This document shows, piece by piece, positions 42,686 through 51,264 of a stretch of DNA of 64,000 nucleotides (the first letter of the stretch is position 1; each line of letters begins with the position of its first letter). A program made the translations under genes and the position numbers. The DNA comes from Anaerostipes caccae L1-92 (GTDB lineage: Bacteria > Bacillota > Clostridia > Lachnospirales > Lachnospiraceae). The notes under the pieces were generated by a model that saw nothing but the letters and a program-made list of their open reading frames with translations, was not told the DNA's origin and searched no databases. The DNA lies in assembly GCF_014467075.1 (NCBI RefSeq), contig NZ_AP023027.1:2173501-2237500 (forward strand), given 5' to 3'.

Positions 42686-43618
42686 ATGGAAACAAAAGAA
42701 AATCTTTTATATCTGGATATCGAGACTACGGGACTTTCACCGGAAACTTCTGCCCTCTCCGTCATCGGATGCTGTGAGAAAGGCCGGGAGCCCAGGCAGT
42801 GGTTTAATGAATCCGGATTGGAACAAAAACAAATCCTCACCTCATTTTTAAGCTGTGCGGATTCTTATGACGTCATCGTCACTTATAACGGTGGGACCTT
42901 TGATCTTCCCTTTTTGAAAAAAAAGTGTGAGGAGTTTGGTCTTCCATATTCCTTAGATAGCAAACGCTGCATTGATCTTTATAAAAATCTCCGTTCCTTC
43001 AGGCACCTCCTCCCATTAAAAAATCTCAAACAAAAATCAGTGGAAGAATTCCTGGGGATTCAAAGAACGGACCGCATATCGGGACGGCAGCTGATCAAAG
43101 TTTATCAGGACTACATAAAAACAAAGGATCCGGAATTAAAATCTATGATTTTGCAGCATAATAAAGAGGACATCTTATCTCTTTCCCGGATCCAGTCCCT
43201 GCTGATCTTTGAGCCTTTGGCCGGCGGCCATTTTTCAGTGGAAGAACACAGCCTGTCGGAACATACTTTTTCTGTCCGCCTTTCTCTCCCTTTCAATACT
43301 CCGGTGCCACTTTCTTTTAAGAAATCAGGACATCGGCTTGAGATCTCCGGGGCAGAAGCAAACCTTCAATGTCCCCTGATACACGGCCAGCTGAAGCACT
43401 ACCATAAAAATATAAAGGATTACCGTTATCTTCCTCTGGAAGACATTGTAATCCCTGTATCCATGGCCGCCTTTGTAGACCGGTCTGCAGTTTTAAAGCC
43501 GGTTCCGGAAAACTGTTATACCAGGTTTTGTCCGGATGAGACTTTCTGCTCCAACCCCGGTGACCTCTTTCAGTACTGCAAAGATATCGTATATTACTTA
43601 CTTAGAAAGGATAAATAA
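42686..43618 (+). CDS. RNase H-like exonuclease (YprB / RNase_H_2 family)
   Basis: A protein of 310 residues. The DEDD-type 3'-5' exonuclease fold is visible: YLDIETTGL (Asp11, Glu13), VTYNGGTFDLPFL (Asp), and HNKEDILSL (late Asp). The C-terminal 30 residues hold four Cys (277, 282, 288, 298) that could bind a metal. AAGGAG sits nine bases before the ATG. Function in DNA or RNA trimming is inferred. It is followed by lrgAB one base after its stop. Confidence 0.82.
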   Translation: METKENLLYLDIETTGLSPETSALSVIGCCEKGREPRQWFNESGLEQKQILTSFLSCADSYDVIVTYNGGTFDLPFLKKKCEEFGLPYSLDSKRCIDLYKNLRSFRHLLPLKNLKQKSVEEFLGIQRTDRISGRQLIKVYQDYIKTKDPELKSMILQHNKEDILSLSRIQSLLIFEPLAGGHFSVEEHSLSEHTFSVRLSLPFNTPVPLSFKKSGHRLEISGAEANLQCPLIHGQLKHYHKNIKDYRYLPLEDIVIPVSMAAFVDRSAVLKPVPENCYTRFCPDETFCSNPGDLFQYCKDIVYYLLRKDK

Positions 43619-43619
43619 C

Positions 43620-43997
43620 ATGAGACACTTATTACAAATGAGCTTCCTTTTCTTCGTCTGTCTGGCCGGGGAAGGGCTGGCTAAGCTGCTTCCGTTTGCG
43701 TTTCCGGGAAGTATCATGAGCATGTTCCTGCTCCTGCTCCTTCTGCTCTCAAAAATTGTAAAAGAGCATCAGATCCAGGATATCTGCGATTTCCTTCTCC
43801 ATCACATGGCCTTTTTCTTTCTCCCCGCCGGAATCGGCATTATGGAAAAATACCAGCTGTTACAGGGCCGGATCATACCGTTTCTCCTGATCTGCCTGGT
43901 CACAACCGTCCTCACATTTTTTACTACTTCGTTATCTATGAGGCTCATCTTCGCCCTGCAAAAGAAAGGAAATGACTATGAAAGAACTGACTGCTAA
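43620..43997 (+). CDS. lrgA: CidA/LrgA-family holin-like membrane protein
   Basis: A protein of 125 residues with four membrane segments. FVCLAGEGLAKLLPFAFPGS and HHMAFFFLPAGIGIMEK are the family stretches. With LrgB it affects murein hydrolase activity or pyruvate/glycolate movement in other bacteria. Start at 43620, where AAAGGAT is nine bases upstream. Confidence 0.88.
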   Translation: MRHLLQMSFLFFVCLAGEGLAKLLPFAFPGSIMSMFLLLLLLLSKIVKEHQIQDICDFLLHHMAFFFLPAGIGIMEKYQLLQGRIIPFLLICLVTTVLTFFTTSLSMRLIFALQKKGNDYERTDC

Positions 43998-44658
43998 TCC
44001 AATGTTTCCAATCGCGCTTTCTCTCTGTGTCTATGAAGGATTCCGTATCCTGCAGAGAAAAACAAAAGTTTCTGCGCTGAATCCTCTTCTGCTCTCCATT
44101 GCATTCATCATTTTGTTTTTGAAGATATTTTCCATACCTCTTGAGGATTATAACAGCGGAGGTGCTGTCATCTCCATGTTCCTGGCTCCGGCCACCGCAT
44201 CATTAGCTCTCTCCATCTACCGGGAATTTGATCTGCTGAAGAAGCACTGGCTGCCAATCCTCGTGAGCTGTTTTGTAGGTTCTGTGACATCTATGTTGAG
44301 TGTCTGTGTCCTCTGCCGTCTCTTTGGTTTCAATGAACATCTGACGGCCTCCCTGATTCCAAAATCCGTCACAACCCCGATCGCCATAGAAATCAGCAGT
44401 CAGCTTTCCGGCATTCCGTCCATCACGGTGGCTGCAGTTGTTATCACCGGAATTCTAGGAGCCGTGATCAGCCCTCTGCTGATCAAAATGTTTAAAGTCA
44501 AAGATCCTGCTGCCGCCGGTGTCTCCATCGGAACATGCAGCCATGCCGTCGGAACTTCCAAAGCAGTGGAACTGGGTGAAATCGAAGGAGCCATGAGCGG
44601 CATCTCCATAGGGATTTCCGGTATCATAACGGTCATTCTGGCATTAATACTTTTCTAA
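43978..44658 (+). CDS. lrgB: LrgB-family membrane protein
   Basis: A protein of 226 residues with about six membrane segments. LIPKSVTTPIAIEISSQLSG, ASIGTCSHAVGTSKAVELGE-like and EGAMSGISIGISGI are diagnostic. The start at 43978 (MKELTANPMF) has AAAGGA seven bases upstream and overlaps lrgA by 20 bases. Confidence 0.9.
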   Translation: MKELTANPMFPIALSLCVYEGFRILQRKTKVSALNPLLLSIAFIILFLKIFSIPLEDYNSGGAVISMFLAPATASLALSIYREFDLLKKHWLPILVSCFVGSVTSMLSVCVLCRLFGFNEHLTASLIPKSVTTPIAIEISSQLSGIPSITVAAVVITGILGAVISPLLIKMFKVKDPAAAGVSIGTCSHAVGTSKAVELGEIEGAMSGISIGISGIITVILALILF

Positions 44659-44664
44659 GAACAA

Positions 44665-44747
44665 AGTTGTCAAATGATTTCCTTACGCATCTGTGTACAA
44701 CCCGCAGAGCGTTTTTATTCCATGGGACGAACTTTCTTATGAAATAA
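44665..44747 (+). repeat. Terminator-associated repeat, copy 2
   Basis: GTCAAATGATTTCCTTACGC then ATCTGTGTACAACCCGCAGA and GCGTT, followed by a partly decayed AT-rich hairpin ending TTATGAAATAA. It lies beyond the terminator of the PHP gene, between convergent genes. Confidence 0.75.
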
Positions 44748-44749
44748 AA

Positions 44750-44780
44750 AACCCTGCGCAAAAAAAATTTACGCAGGGTT
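44750..44780. terminator. Shared terminator of lrgB and the PHP gene
   Basis: Perfect 9-bp stem AACCCTGCG and its complement with a T/A-rich loop; TTTTC follows on the plus strand and TTTTTTATTTC on the minus strand, so it can work both ways. Confidence 0.8.
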
Positions 44781-44786
44781 TTCTTC

Positions 44787-45509
44787 TTAGTTTCTTTTAT
44801 TGCTCAGAGCTTCTTTAAACGCCTTAACAGAGCGGTTCACCACCAGTTCTTCCGGAAAATCAACTTCTGAAAGCAGGGCTTTTGCTTCATTCAGGTCACC
44901 TACCGCATATGGAGTATGCGCATCGCTGTTGACAATCACAGGAACATTATGCTTCCTGCACAGATCCAGCATCACAAAATAGTTTTCTCTGGCATTGACC
45001 CGGAAGCTTTCGGGGCAAAGGGAACTGTTGTTGACCTCTAACAGTGTTTTTGTCTCTTTTGCACCCAAAACCAGTGCTTCATAATTGATCGGAATCCTGC
45101 CGTCGTCGGGATGGCTTATGATATCCACCAGAGGATGCTTCATAGCTCCTAAGTATGCGGCAGTATTCTGTTCCTCATCTCCTATTTTATAACAAAGTTC
45201 ATGGATTCCCGCAATTCTGATATCTAAAAATTCCTTCATCAATTCATTATCAAGGCTGAGTCTTCCGTTATAATCGATAATATTGATTTCTGACCCAAAC
45301 ATCATCTCGATGCCGTACAGCTGCCTCGGCAGTACTCTTAAGTTTTTAAAATAAATGTCTGTACAGGTTCCCGGAATCCCTTTGGCATGTTCCGTGATCC
45401 CAAACAGTTCAAAACCGCTCTCCGCTGCAGCAGCCGCCATCTCGCTGACGGTTCCAAATGCATGTCCGCTGGCAATCGTGTGAGAATGCACGTCTAATTT
45501 AAACTCCAT
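44787..45509 (-). CDS. PHP-domain phosphatase (YcdX-like)
   Basis: A protein of 240 residues. DVHSHTIASGHAFGT holds the HxH metal site; FGITEHAKGIPG, HPDDGRIPINYE and VIVNSDAHTPYAVGD supply the other metal ligands of the trinuclear centre. YcdX-type proteins hydrolyse phosphate esters; the substrate is unknown. Monocistronic or downstream of the serine hydrolase gene (71 bp). Confidence 0.88.
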   Translation of the reverse strand: MEFKLDVHSHTIASGHAFGTVSEMAAAAAESGFELFGITEHAKGIPGTCTDIYFKNLRVLPRQLYGIEMMFGSEINIIDYNGRLSLDNELMKEFLDIRIAGIHELCYKIGDEEQNTAAYLGAMKHPLVDIISHPDDGRIPINYEALVLGAKETKTLLEVNNSSLCPESFRVNARENYFVMLDLCRKHNVPVIVNSDAHTPYAVGDLNEAKALLSEVDFPEELVVNRSVKAFKEALSNKRN

Positions 45510-45580
45510 AAATCTTACTCCTTCTTTTCAGTCAGTCTGATTCTTTCCCTCTTAAAAATTACACATTATGTTTTATCATA

Positions 45581-47401
45581 CTATAAAGTAAAAGAAATTG
45601 GAACCTCTCTAAGGAATCTCTCTCCTGCCTCATGGTCTTCTTCTCCCAATACTTTAGGGCAGACCGTCTGATCCATCAGAAGATCCATCAGACCGATTGT
45701 GTCCTTTTCCATCAGACTGTCTAAGAGAAAACTGCTGGTCCCACCGGTCATTACGGAATCAAGTCCGGTCATAAGAAGGTCTTTTCCCGGACACTCATTC
45801 CACAGCATTTCTATGTTTTCACCGATAAAGCGGATCTTAAGCAGACGAGACGACGCCTCCTCGATAAAGGAAATTTTCAGTTTCAGCACGGTATATCCGT
45901 CCTCATCAAAAGCTGCCTGTCCTTTTACAGCTACCAAATAAGACTCTCCGTGCATATCCATCTCCGTGATCCTGGCTTCCTTCCACCCCACTTCCAGACA
46001 ATAAGGTTTTTCTCCTTCCCGGAAACAAAAATAAAATTTACGGTCTTTTGTAAAAAAACCTGCCTCGCTGATTCCGTCCGTATAGTTGTTGTGAAACACC
46101 TGCATGATCAATGGAAAAAGTCCTACATGCTGCTTTTTCAGCTTAAAAAACCTGCCTTTAACTCCAAGAATCAGTTTTCTTCTCTTATAGGATTCACTTC
46201 CGTTCCAGAGAATTTTTTTCAGCCCGCGGTAAGAGACCGCCGGAAATCTGGTATCATAGAGTCCTGTCCTATTCTGAAATTTTAAGAGTTTATCATAAGC
46301 CCGCCGGTTTTTCTTTAACTTTTCCCCGGGAGTGAACCCGCCTTCAAAATATTTGGCCACTGTGTCTAGGAGCAGGGATGTGTGGAATAGTTCATTGCTT
46401 CCCGCATTGGTGACAATGACCATATCCAAATCAGGATATACCATGACATTCTGTCCCAGCATGCCGTTAAAGGCATAGCTCCCCGGACGGCCTGCCATCC
46501 ACATTTGATAGCCGTAGCCATACTCCCCGAACTGCTTCGGGGTTTCCACATGACATGTGGACGCCTCATCAATCCATCTCCGTGGTATAAGCTGCCGCCC
46601 ATTCCATACTCCTTTTTGAAGACAAAGCTGTCCGATCTTTGCCGCATCTTCCGGACAGAGAAATAACCCCCATCCTCCTTTCGTGATGCCTTTGGGACAG
46701 CTCTCCCAAAAGATCCTGGTTATGCCGAGGGGTTCAAACAGCCTGGGCTTCAAATACTCCATCAGAGATTGTCCGGTTATTTCCGTCACAATAGCGGACA
46801 GCATATAGGTGTTCATACTGTTATATTCAAATTCCAAGCCCGCCGGGCCGTTTACCGGCGAATCCAGAAAGCCCTGTACCCAGTCATTACAGGCCACGGC
46901 ACCTTTTTCGTTGAATGCCACCCGGCTGGTCATGGTCAGCAGATGTTCCACTGTAAGATTCCTCTGCTGAAATCCTCTGATAGAAAATACACTTTTGTCG
47001 AAGATCCCCAGAATCTTATCATCAAGCCTTAAACCGCCTTCTTCGATCAGCATGCCAATCGCCATTCCGGTGATGCTCTTGCACAGGGAATGGGTAATAT
47101 GCCAGAGATTTTCCGGATACGGCGCGTAATGACATTCCCCGATTACATATCCATGTCTTAATATCATCACCTGATGAATATCCACTTTAGAAAGACTCAA
47201 GAGGTCTTCCATCAATCCCCTGACCTGATCCGAATCGATCCCCTGCTCCTCAGGCACCGACCTGGGCAGCTTCTGTCCTGACTCAGGCATACTGTAAAAT
47301 GACGGCTTCTGCGGAATAAAATTTACTTTGCTTATATGTTCTGTGTTTCCTCTTACTAAATTAAAAACCAGTTCCAGCATTGCCTGCTGTTCTTTTAACA
47401 T
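45581..47401 (-). CDS. Serine hydrolase of the beta-lactamase (class C / esterase) family
   Basis: A protein of 606 residues. The catalytic domain (about 45-390) has the SxxK motif SLCK (Ser105, Lys108), the EYNS motif (Tyr-x-Asn) and GYGYQMW. No signal peptide is seen, so the enzyme is cytoplasmic, as in the EstB-like esterases. The C-terminal 200 residues are a beta-rich extension of unknown role. An esterase or peptidase function is likely; resistance to beta-lactams is not implied. Confidence 0.85.
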   Translation of the reverse strand: MLKEQQAMLELVFNLVRGNTEHISKVNFIPQKPSFYSMPESGQKLPRSVPEEQGIDSDQVRGLMEDLLSLSKVDIHQVMILRHGYVIGECHYAPYPENLWHITHSLCKSITGMAIGMLIEEGGLRLDDKILGIFDKSVFSIRGFQQRNLTVEHLLTMTSRVAFNEKGAVACNDWVQGFLDSPVNGPAGLEFEYNSMNTYMLSAIVTEITGQSLMEYLKPRLFEPLGITRIFWESCPKGITKGGWGLFLCPEDAAKIGQLCLQKGVWNGRQLIPRRWIDEASTCHVETPKQFGEYGYGYQMWMAGRPGSYAFNGMLGQNVMVYPDLDMVIVTNAGSNELFHTSLLLDTVAKYFEGGFTPGEKLKKNRRAYDKLLKFQNRTGLYDTRFPAVSYRGLKKILWNGSESYKRRKLILGVKGRFFKLKKQHVGLFPLIMQVFHNNYTDGISEAGFFTKDRKFYFCFREGEKPYCLEVGWKEARITEMDMHGESYLVAVKGQAAFDEDGYTVLKLKISFIEEASSRLLKIRFIGENIEMLWNECPGKDLLMTGLDSVMTGGTSSFLLDSLMEKDTIGLMDLLMDQTVCPKVLGEEDHEAGERFLREVPISFTL

Positions 47402-47541
47402 CGCACTGCACCCTCTTCTATACTGTCTGTTCTTCTTTTGCTTTCTGTATAATATAGCACAAATTTAAAAATGGAAAAAGCACCTTAGCATTACGATTCT
47501 TCTATGTTTGAAAAAATATACAAAGAATTTTAAATTTTGTC

Positions 47542-47569
47542 TTTACTTTTTCTAAAAAACCTATATAAT
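47542..47569 (+). promoter_or_regulatory. Promoter of the tRNA-Glu gene
   Basis: TTTACT (47542-47547), 16-nt spacer, TATAAT (47564-47569), 21 bases before the tRNA. Confidence 0.6.
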
Positions 47570-47590
47570 AGATAAAGGTGACAGCAAAAC

Positions 47591-47662
47591 GGCCCCATGG
47601 TCAAGAGGTTAAGACGCGACCCTCTCAAGGTCGAATCACGAGTTCAATTCTCGTTGGGGTCA
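47591..47662 (+). tRNA. tRNA-Glu (anticodon CTC)
   Basis: 72 nt. Acceptor stem GGCCCCA/TGGGGTC with discriminator A, D arm TGGTCAAGAGGTTAAGACG, anticodon stem CGACC/GGTCG around loop CTCTCAA (anticodon CTC, codon GAG), and T arm CGAGTTCAATTCTCG. No CCA is encoded. The single tRNA stands between a promoter and a terminator. Confidence 0.95.
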
Positions 47663-47666
47663 TACA

Positions 47667-47702
47667 GCCGGAACATCGTATTTATGCGGTGTTTCGGTTT
47701 TT
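47667..47702 (+). terminator. Terminator of the tRNA-Glu gene
   Basis: CCGGAACATCG pairs imperfectly with GCGGTGTTTCGG and is followed by seven T. Confidence 0.75.
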
Positions 47703-47770
47703 TTGATTTATGAAGTTTCAATAATTTATTGCTGTATTTCCGCCCTTTGTCCTGCTTGTATTATTTTCCA

Positions 47771-47799
47771 TTGGAAATATTTCGTAGATATTTTATAAT
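47771..47799 (+). promoter_or_regulatory. Sigma-A promoter of the AbrB-type gene
   Basis: TTGGAA (47771-47776), 17-nt spacer, TATAAT (47794-47799), 32 bases before the start codon. Confidence 0.75.
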
Positions 47800-47831
47800 A
47801 AAAGCACCAAAATACATAGGAGGAGTCGTAA

Positions 47832-48095
47832 ATGAAATGTACAGGTGTTGTGAGAAAACTCGATGAATTGGGGCGTATTACCTTACCAATCGAACTGAGG
47901 AGAAATTTAGGTGTGGGAGATAAAGATCCCCTGGAGATTTTTGTAGATGAGGATACAATTCTGCTTAAGAAGTATCAGCCGGCAGACATCTTTACCGGGG
48001 AGATGGAGGATCTCATTGATTACAAAGGAAAGAAAGTATCCAGGGAATCAGTTCTGAAGTTAGCCGAGAAAGCTGGTCTTAAGATCTCAGAATAA
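47832..48095 (+). CDS. AbrB/SpoVT-type transition-state regulator
   Basis: A protein of 87 residues. The N-terminal swapped-hairpin DNA-binding fold is clear from GVVRKLDELGRITLPIELRR and DPLEIFVDEDTILLKKY. The C-terminal 40 residues are helical. It resembles AbrB and Abh, which repress growth-phase genes in Bacillus. A clean promoter and AGGAGG precede it. Confidence 0.9.
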   Translation: MKCTGVVRKLDELGRITLPIELRRNLGVGDKDPLEIFVDEDTILLKKYQPADIFTGEMEDLIDYKGKKVSRESVLKLAEKAGLKISE

Positions 48096-48100
48096 AGTTT

Positions 48101-48137
48101 ATCCCAGGACAAACAGTGTCCTGGGATTTTCTAATTT
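48101..48137. terminator. Shared terminator of the AbrB and YedK genes
   Basis: Perfect 11-bp stem ATCCCAGGACA and its complement, loop AACAG, then TTTTCTAATTTTTT on the plus strand. It overlaps the 3' end of the convergent gene. Confidence 0.85.
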
Positions 48138-48694
48138 TTTGCTTCCGCTGCTACATGGGATAAGCTCTCAGGTTCGATATGCAGCAGATGTTCAAACGTC
48201 TCATTACCGAACCAATCCTCGATGTGTCTTTCTTCAATTATCATGGGCATCCGTTCATGTATCCCCCTGACCGATCGGTTTGCTTGGGTTGTCAATATGA
48301 CAAATCTGCTGCTGTCTTGATCCGGTTTGTAAAAGCCGGCCATAAATATGACCGGAGATGTCTCTTTAAAAAAAGCAATTTTATTTTTCTCCCTGTCCCA
48401 TTCATAAAATCCTGCCGCCGGAATAAGGCATCGGCGCTCCAACAGGCTTTTTCTGAACATTTTCCGCTCCAAAGCGGTCTCAGACCGTGCATTGATCATC
48501 AGCCCCTTTTTGTCAAAGCGGGAAAATCCCCAGCTGAAAAGTTCTTCTGCATACTCTTCTCCCTGTTTAAAGATAACCGGCGCCTTTTGTGACGGAAAGA
48601 TTTCTCTTCTGCCTGCCAGGCTCAGATCGATCATTTTTACAAGATTTTCTGCCTTACGTATAGATTGTTCATCAATAAAAAAACGTCCGCACAT
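48131..48694 (-). CDS. SOS response-associated peptidase (YedK/HMCES family)
   Basis: A protein of 187 residues. Cys2 (MCGRF) is the nucleophile that bonds to abasic sites; NARSETA, RRCLIPAAGFYEWD (Glu) and GIHERMPMI (His) complete the active site. It shields abasic sites in single-stranded DNA through a DNA-protein crosslink. No LexA box is obvious in the short leader. Confidence 0.92.
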   Translation of the reverse strand: MCGRFFIDEQSIRKAENLVKMIDLSLAGRREIFPSQKAPVIFKQGEEYAEELFSWGFSRFDKKGLMINARSETALERKMFRKSLLERRCLIPAAGFYEWDREKNKIAFFKETSPVIFMAGFYKPDQDSSRFVILTTQANRSVRGIHERMPMIIEERHIEDWFGNETFEHLLHIEPESLSHVAAEAKN

Positions 48695-48762
48695 TGATAT
48701 TTACCCCCATAAGTTCAATATCCCCAACTGCATAATATCTGATACCTGTTATTATTTTTTTA

Positions 48763-49749
48763 TCAGACACAAAAATGCAGCACTGTCATCCTCGTAAAAG
48801 TATTGGAAACAGTGCCGCGGCTGCCCGATCCGTTATCTGCATAGAGATAAATCGTATCACCTGCAAGAACCTTAATAACCAGTGGAGAAAAATGAATTAC
48901 ATTGTAGCTGTTACCTGACATCCGATTTTGAGAATAACCGCTGTCCACTGCATTTCGATACACTCTTATTGTGATTGTATCCCCATCATTAAAGTTACTG
49001 TTACAGCGGACTTGTGCAGAAACAATGATATAACCGTCTTTCAGACAGCGGATTCCCTGATTATAAAAATCTAAATTTCCATATCTGTCTGCGCCTCTTG
49101 TTAAATTCAGCTTGGATGCCGTCTGCGTCAATATCTTATCAGCTTCAAGACATGCCGTAGCAAAAGATACAAGATTAGCAACCCTTTCTGCCTGGATCTC
49201 TATATCAGTACAGTCTGCTTTTTGATCTAATACAGAATCTACATTACTTAAAGTTTCAGTAATTTTATTGATTTCTGCTGTATGTATCCTATAAGCTTCA
49301 ATATTCACAAGACCATTCGGATCCAATAATATTTCAACTGGAGTTGTATCCGAAATCTGAAAACAAAAATCCCATGACAGAGAAAATCCGGGACTTTCTA
49401 ACGCTGAAGGAATATATTTCTCATGAGATGCCTGAGCAAGACAGAATAAAATTTCTCCTTCATCCGGATCTTCGGCATAGAATCCAACCTGCCACAAATT
49501 ATAGCTTTGCTGCAGTCCTAAATTTTCAAGCATCACCGGAATAATTAATTTTTCCCCTTCTATTCTTACAGGCTGCAAATTAATCTCATATCCCCCTTCT
49601 GTAACATTTGTTTGTTGGCGAAGATTCACTTCCGGGACCTTGCCCGCCCCTGTTACCGCTCTGTTAATTTGCAATGTCTGCCCCTGCAAAAGTTTTAACT
49701 GTAATGCTCTCCCCTTATCTGTCAATACTGTATTTGCCCAAATATCCAT
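48763..49749 (-). CDS. Solitary phage tail-collar fibre protein
   Basis: A protein of 328 residues. The N-terminus (ANTVLTDKGRALQLKLLQGQ, INRAVTGAGKVPEVNLRQQT) is the conserved base of phage tail-collar fibre proteins. The middle (165-215) is helical and repetitive. The C-terminal 110 residues (GADRYGNLDF... FTRMTVLHFCV) are beta-rich, like a receptor-binding knob or jelly roll. TATAAAGGAGA lies just before the ATG. No other phage gene is within 15 kb on either side. It could be a relic, a moron or part of a phage-derived particle. The gene looks AT-richer than its neighbours. Confidence 0.75.
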   Translation of the reverse strand: MDIWANTVLTDKGRALQLKLLQGQTLQINRAVTGAGKVPEVNLRQQTNVTEGGYEINLQPVRIEGEKLIIPVMLENLGLQQSYNLWQVGFYAEDPDEGEILFCLAQASHEKYIPSALESPGFSLSWDFCFQISDTTPVEILLDPNGLVNIEAYRIHTAEINKITETLSNVDSVLDQKADCTDIEIQAERVANLVSFATACLEADKILTQTASKLNLTRGADRYGNLDFYNQGIRCLKDGYIIVSAQVRCNSNFNDGDTITIRVYRNAVDSGYSQNRMSGNSYNVIHFSPLVIKVLAGDTIYLYADNGSGSRGTVSNTFTRMTVLHFCV

Positions 49750-49913
49750 ATAATCTCCTTTATAATAAAACTTATTACTTTGTCCAAAGAAAGCATATCA
49801 TATCTATTTTGGGCAATGCGGGCAAATAAATTTATGTCTCTTTGATGTGTTCTTTCGATTACTTTTAGATGCTGTATGCCTTTCTGTCTCTCAGAAATTA
49901 AACATATAAATAA

Positions 49914-49947
49914 TGCCCGGAAAATTCCTTTCAGAAAGTTCCGGGCA
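49914..49947 (-). terminator. Terminator of metY
   Basis: Perfect 9-bp stem TGCCCGGAA and its complement, 19 bp beyond the metY stop. The minus-strand tail is ATTATTTATATG. Confidence 0.75.
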
Positions 49948-49965
49948 CTATAATATATTTCGTAT

Positions 49966-51249
49966 TTATTTCACCTGGCTCAGCGCCTGGTCAAGGTCTG
50001 CGATGATATCCTCAGCATTTTCGATTCCCACGCTGAAACGGATCAGGTCCGGCTGTACTCCCGCCTCCAAAAGTTCCTGGTCATTCATCTGACGGTGGGT
50101 ATGACTGGCAGGATGCAGCACACAGCTTCTGGAATCTGCCACATGTGTTACGATGGCTACCAGCTTTAAGCTGTCCATCATCTGGATGGATGCCTCACGG
50201 CCGCCTTTCAGGCCAAACGTAATAACTCCGCAGGCTCCGTTTGGCATATATTTCTGTGCTCTCTCATAAGCCTCATCACCTTCCAGCATCGGACAGTGTA
50301 CCCATGCGACTTTATCGTTGTCCCTGAGCCATGCAGCAACAGCCTTTGCATTCTCACAGTGCCTTGCCACTCTTAAGTGCAGAGTCTCCAGACCGATGTT
50401 CAAGTAAAATGCGTTCTGAGGCGACTGGATAGAACCCAGATCCCGCATCAGCTGGACCGTTGCCTTTGTAATATAGGCTCCTTTACCAAACTTTTCTGTA
50501 TAAACCACGCCATGGTACGTTTCATCCGGCTGGGTAAGGCATGCAAACTTATCACCCTGTGCATCCCAGTCAAAGTTTCCGCTGTCGACGATGGCTCCTC
50601 CCACACATACTGCATGGCCGTCCATATACTTTGTTGTGGAATGGGTAACGATATCGGCACCCCACTCAAACGGGCGGCAGTTGATCGGTGTCGCAAATGT
50701 ATTGTCAACAATCAGTGGAACTCCGTGTCCGTGAGCCGCTTTTGCAAACTTTTCAAAATCAAGAACGACTAAAGAAGGATTTGAGATCGTCTCTCCGAAC
50801 ACGGCCTTTGTATTGTCTCTGAACGCCGCATTTAAATCTTCTTCGCTGACCTCCGGATCTACAAACGTTGCTTCCACACCCATCTTCCTTAAGGTATGTG
50901 CAAACAGATTATAGGTCCCCCCATACAGAGCCGTTGTACAGATGATATGATCTCCCGCTTCCGCGATGTTCATGATGGCATAAAAGTTGGCCGCCTGTCC
51001 GGAAGAAGTGAGCATTGCCGCCACTCCGCCTTCCAGATCACAGATCTTTGCCGCCACCGCGTCGTTGGTAGGATTCTGGAGTCTCGTATAGAAATATCCC
51101 GCATCCTCCAGGTCAAAAAGGCGTCCCATCTGGTCACTTGTGTCATATTTAAATGTAGTGCTCTGATAGACCGGCACCACCCTCGGTTCCCCTTTTTTCG
51201 GCTCCCATCCGGATTGGATACATTTTGTCTCAATTTTGTAATCGCTCAT
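49966..51249 (-). CDS. metY: O-acetylhomoserine sulfhydrylase
   Basis: A protein of 427 residues of the Cys/Met metabolism PLP family. VDNTFATPINCRPFEWGAD and STTKYMDGHAV (Lys207, Schiff base) are typical, and the length is that of the O-acetylhomoserine branch. It makes homocysteine from O-acetylhomoserine and sulfide. It lies 15 bp downstream of the ABC ATPase gene, suggesting a shared transcript. No S-box or T-box is seen. Confidence 0.93.
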   Translation of the reverse strand: MSDYKIETKCIQSGWEPKKGEPRVVPVYQSTTFKYDTSDQMGRLFDLEDAGYFYTRLQNPTNDAVAAKICDLEGGVAAMLTSSGQAANFYAIMNIAEAGDHIICTTALYGGTYNLFAHTLRKMGVEATFVDPEVSEEDLNAAFRDNTKAVFGETISNPSLVVLDFEKFAKAAHGHGVPLIVDNTFATPINCRPFEWGADIVTHSTTKYMDGHAVCVGGAIVDSGNFDWDAQGDKFACLTQPDETYHGVVYTEKFGKGAYITKATVQLMRDLGSIQSPQNAFYLNIGLETLHLRVARHCENAKAVAAWLRDNDKVAWVHCPMLEGDEAYERAQKYMPNGACGVITFGLKGGREASIQMMDSLKLVAIVTHVADSRSCVLHPASHTHRQMNDQELLEAGVQPDLIRFSVGIENAEDIIADLDQALSQVK

Positions 51250-51264
51250 GGTTCTTCCTTTCTC

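Noticed and set aside
45581..47401. A beta-lactamase conferring antibiotic resistance
   Set aside because: The protein has no signal peptide and the motif order and length match cytoplasmic esterase-like relatives.
48763..49749. A prophage around the tail-fibre gene
   Set aside because: The flanking genes are YedK/HMCES and metY, with no integrase, capsid, portal or lysis gene in the window.
49750..49785. TTGGAC-17-TATAAA as promoter of the tail-fibre gene
   Set aside because: The -10 box would overlap the Shine-Dalgarno, leaving a transcript without a ribosome binding site.
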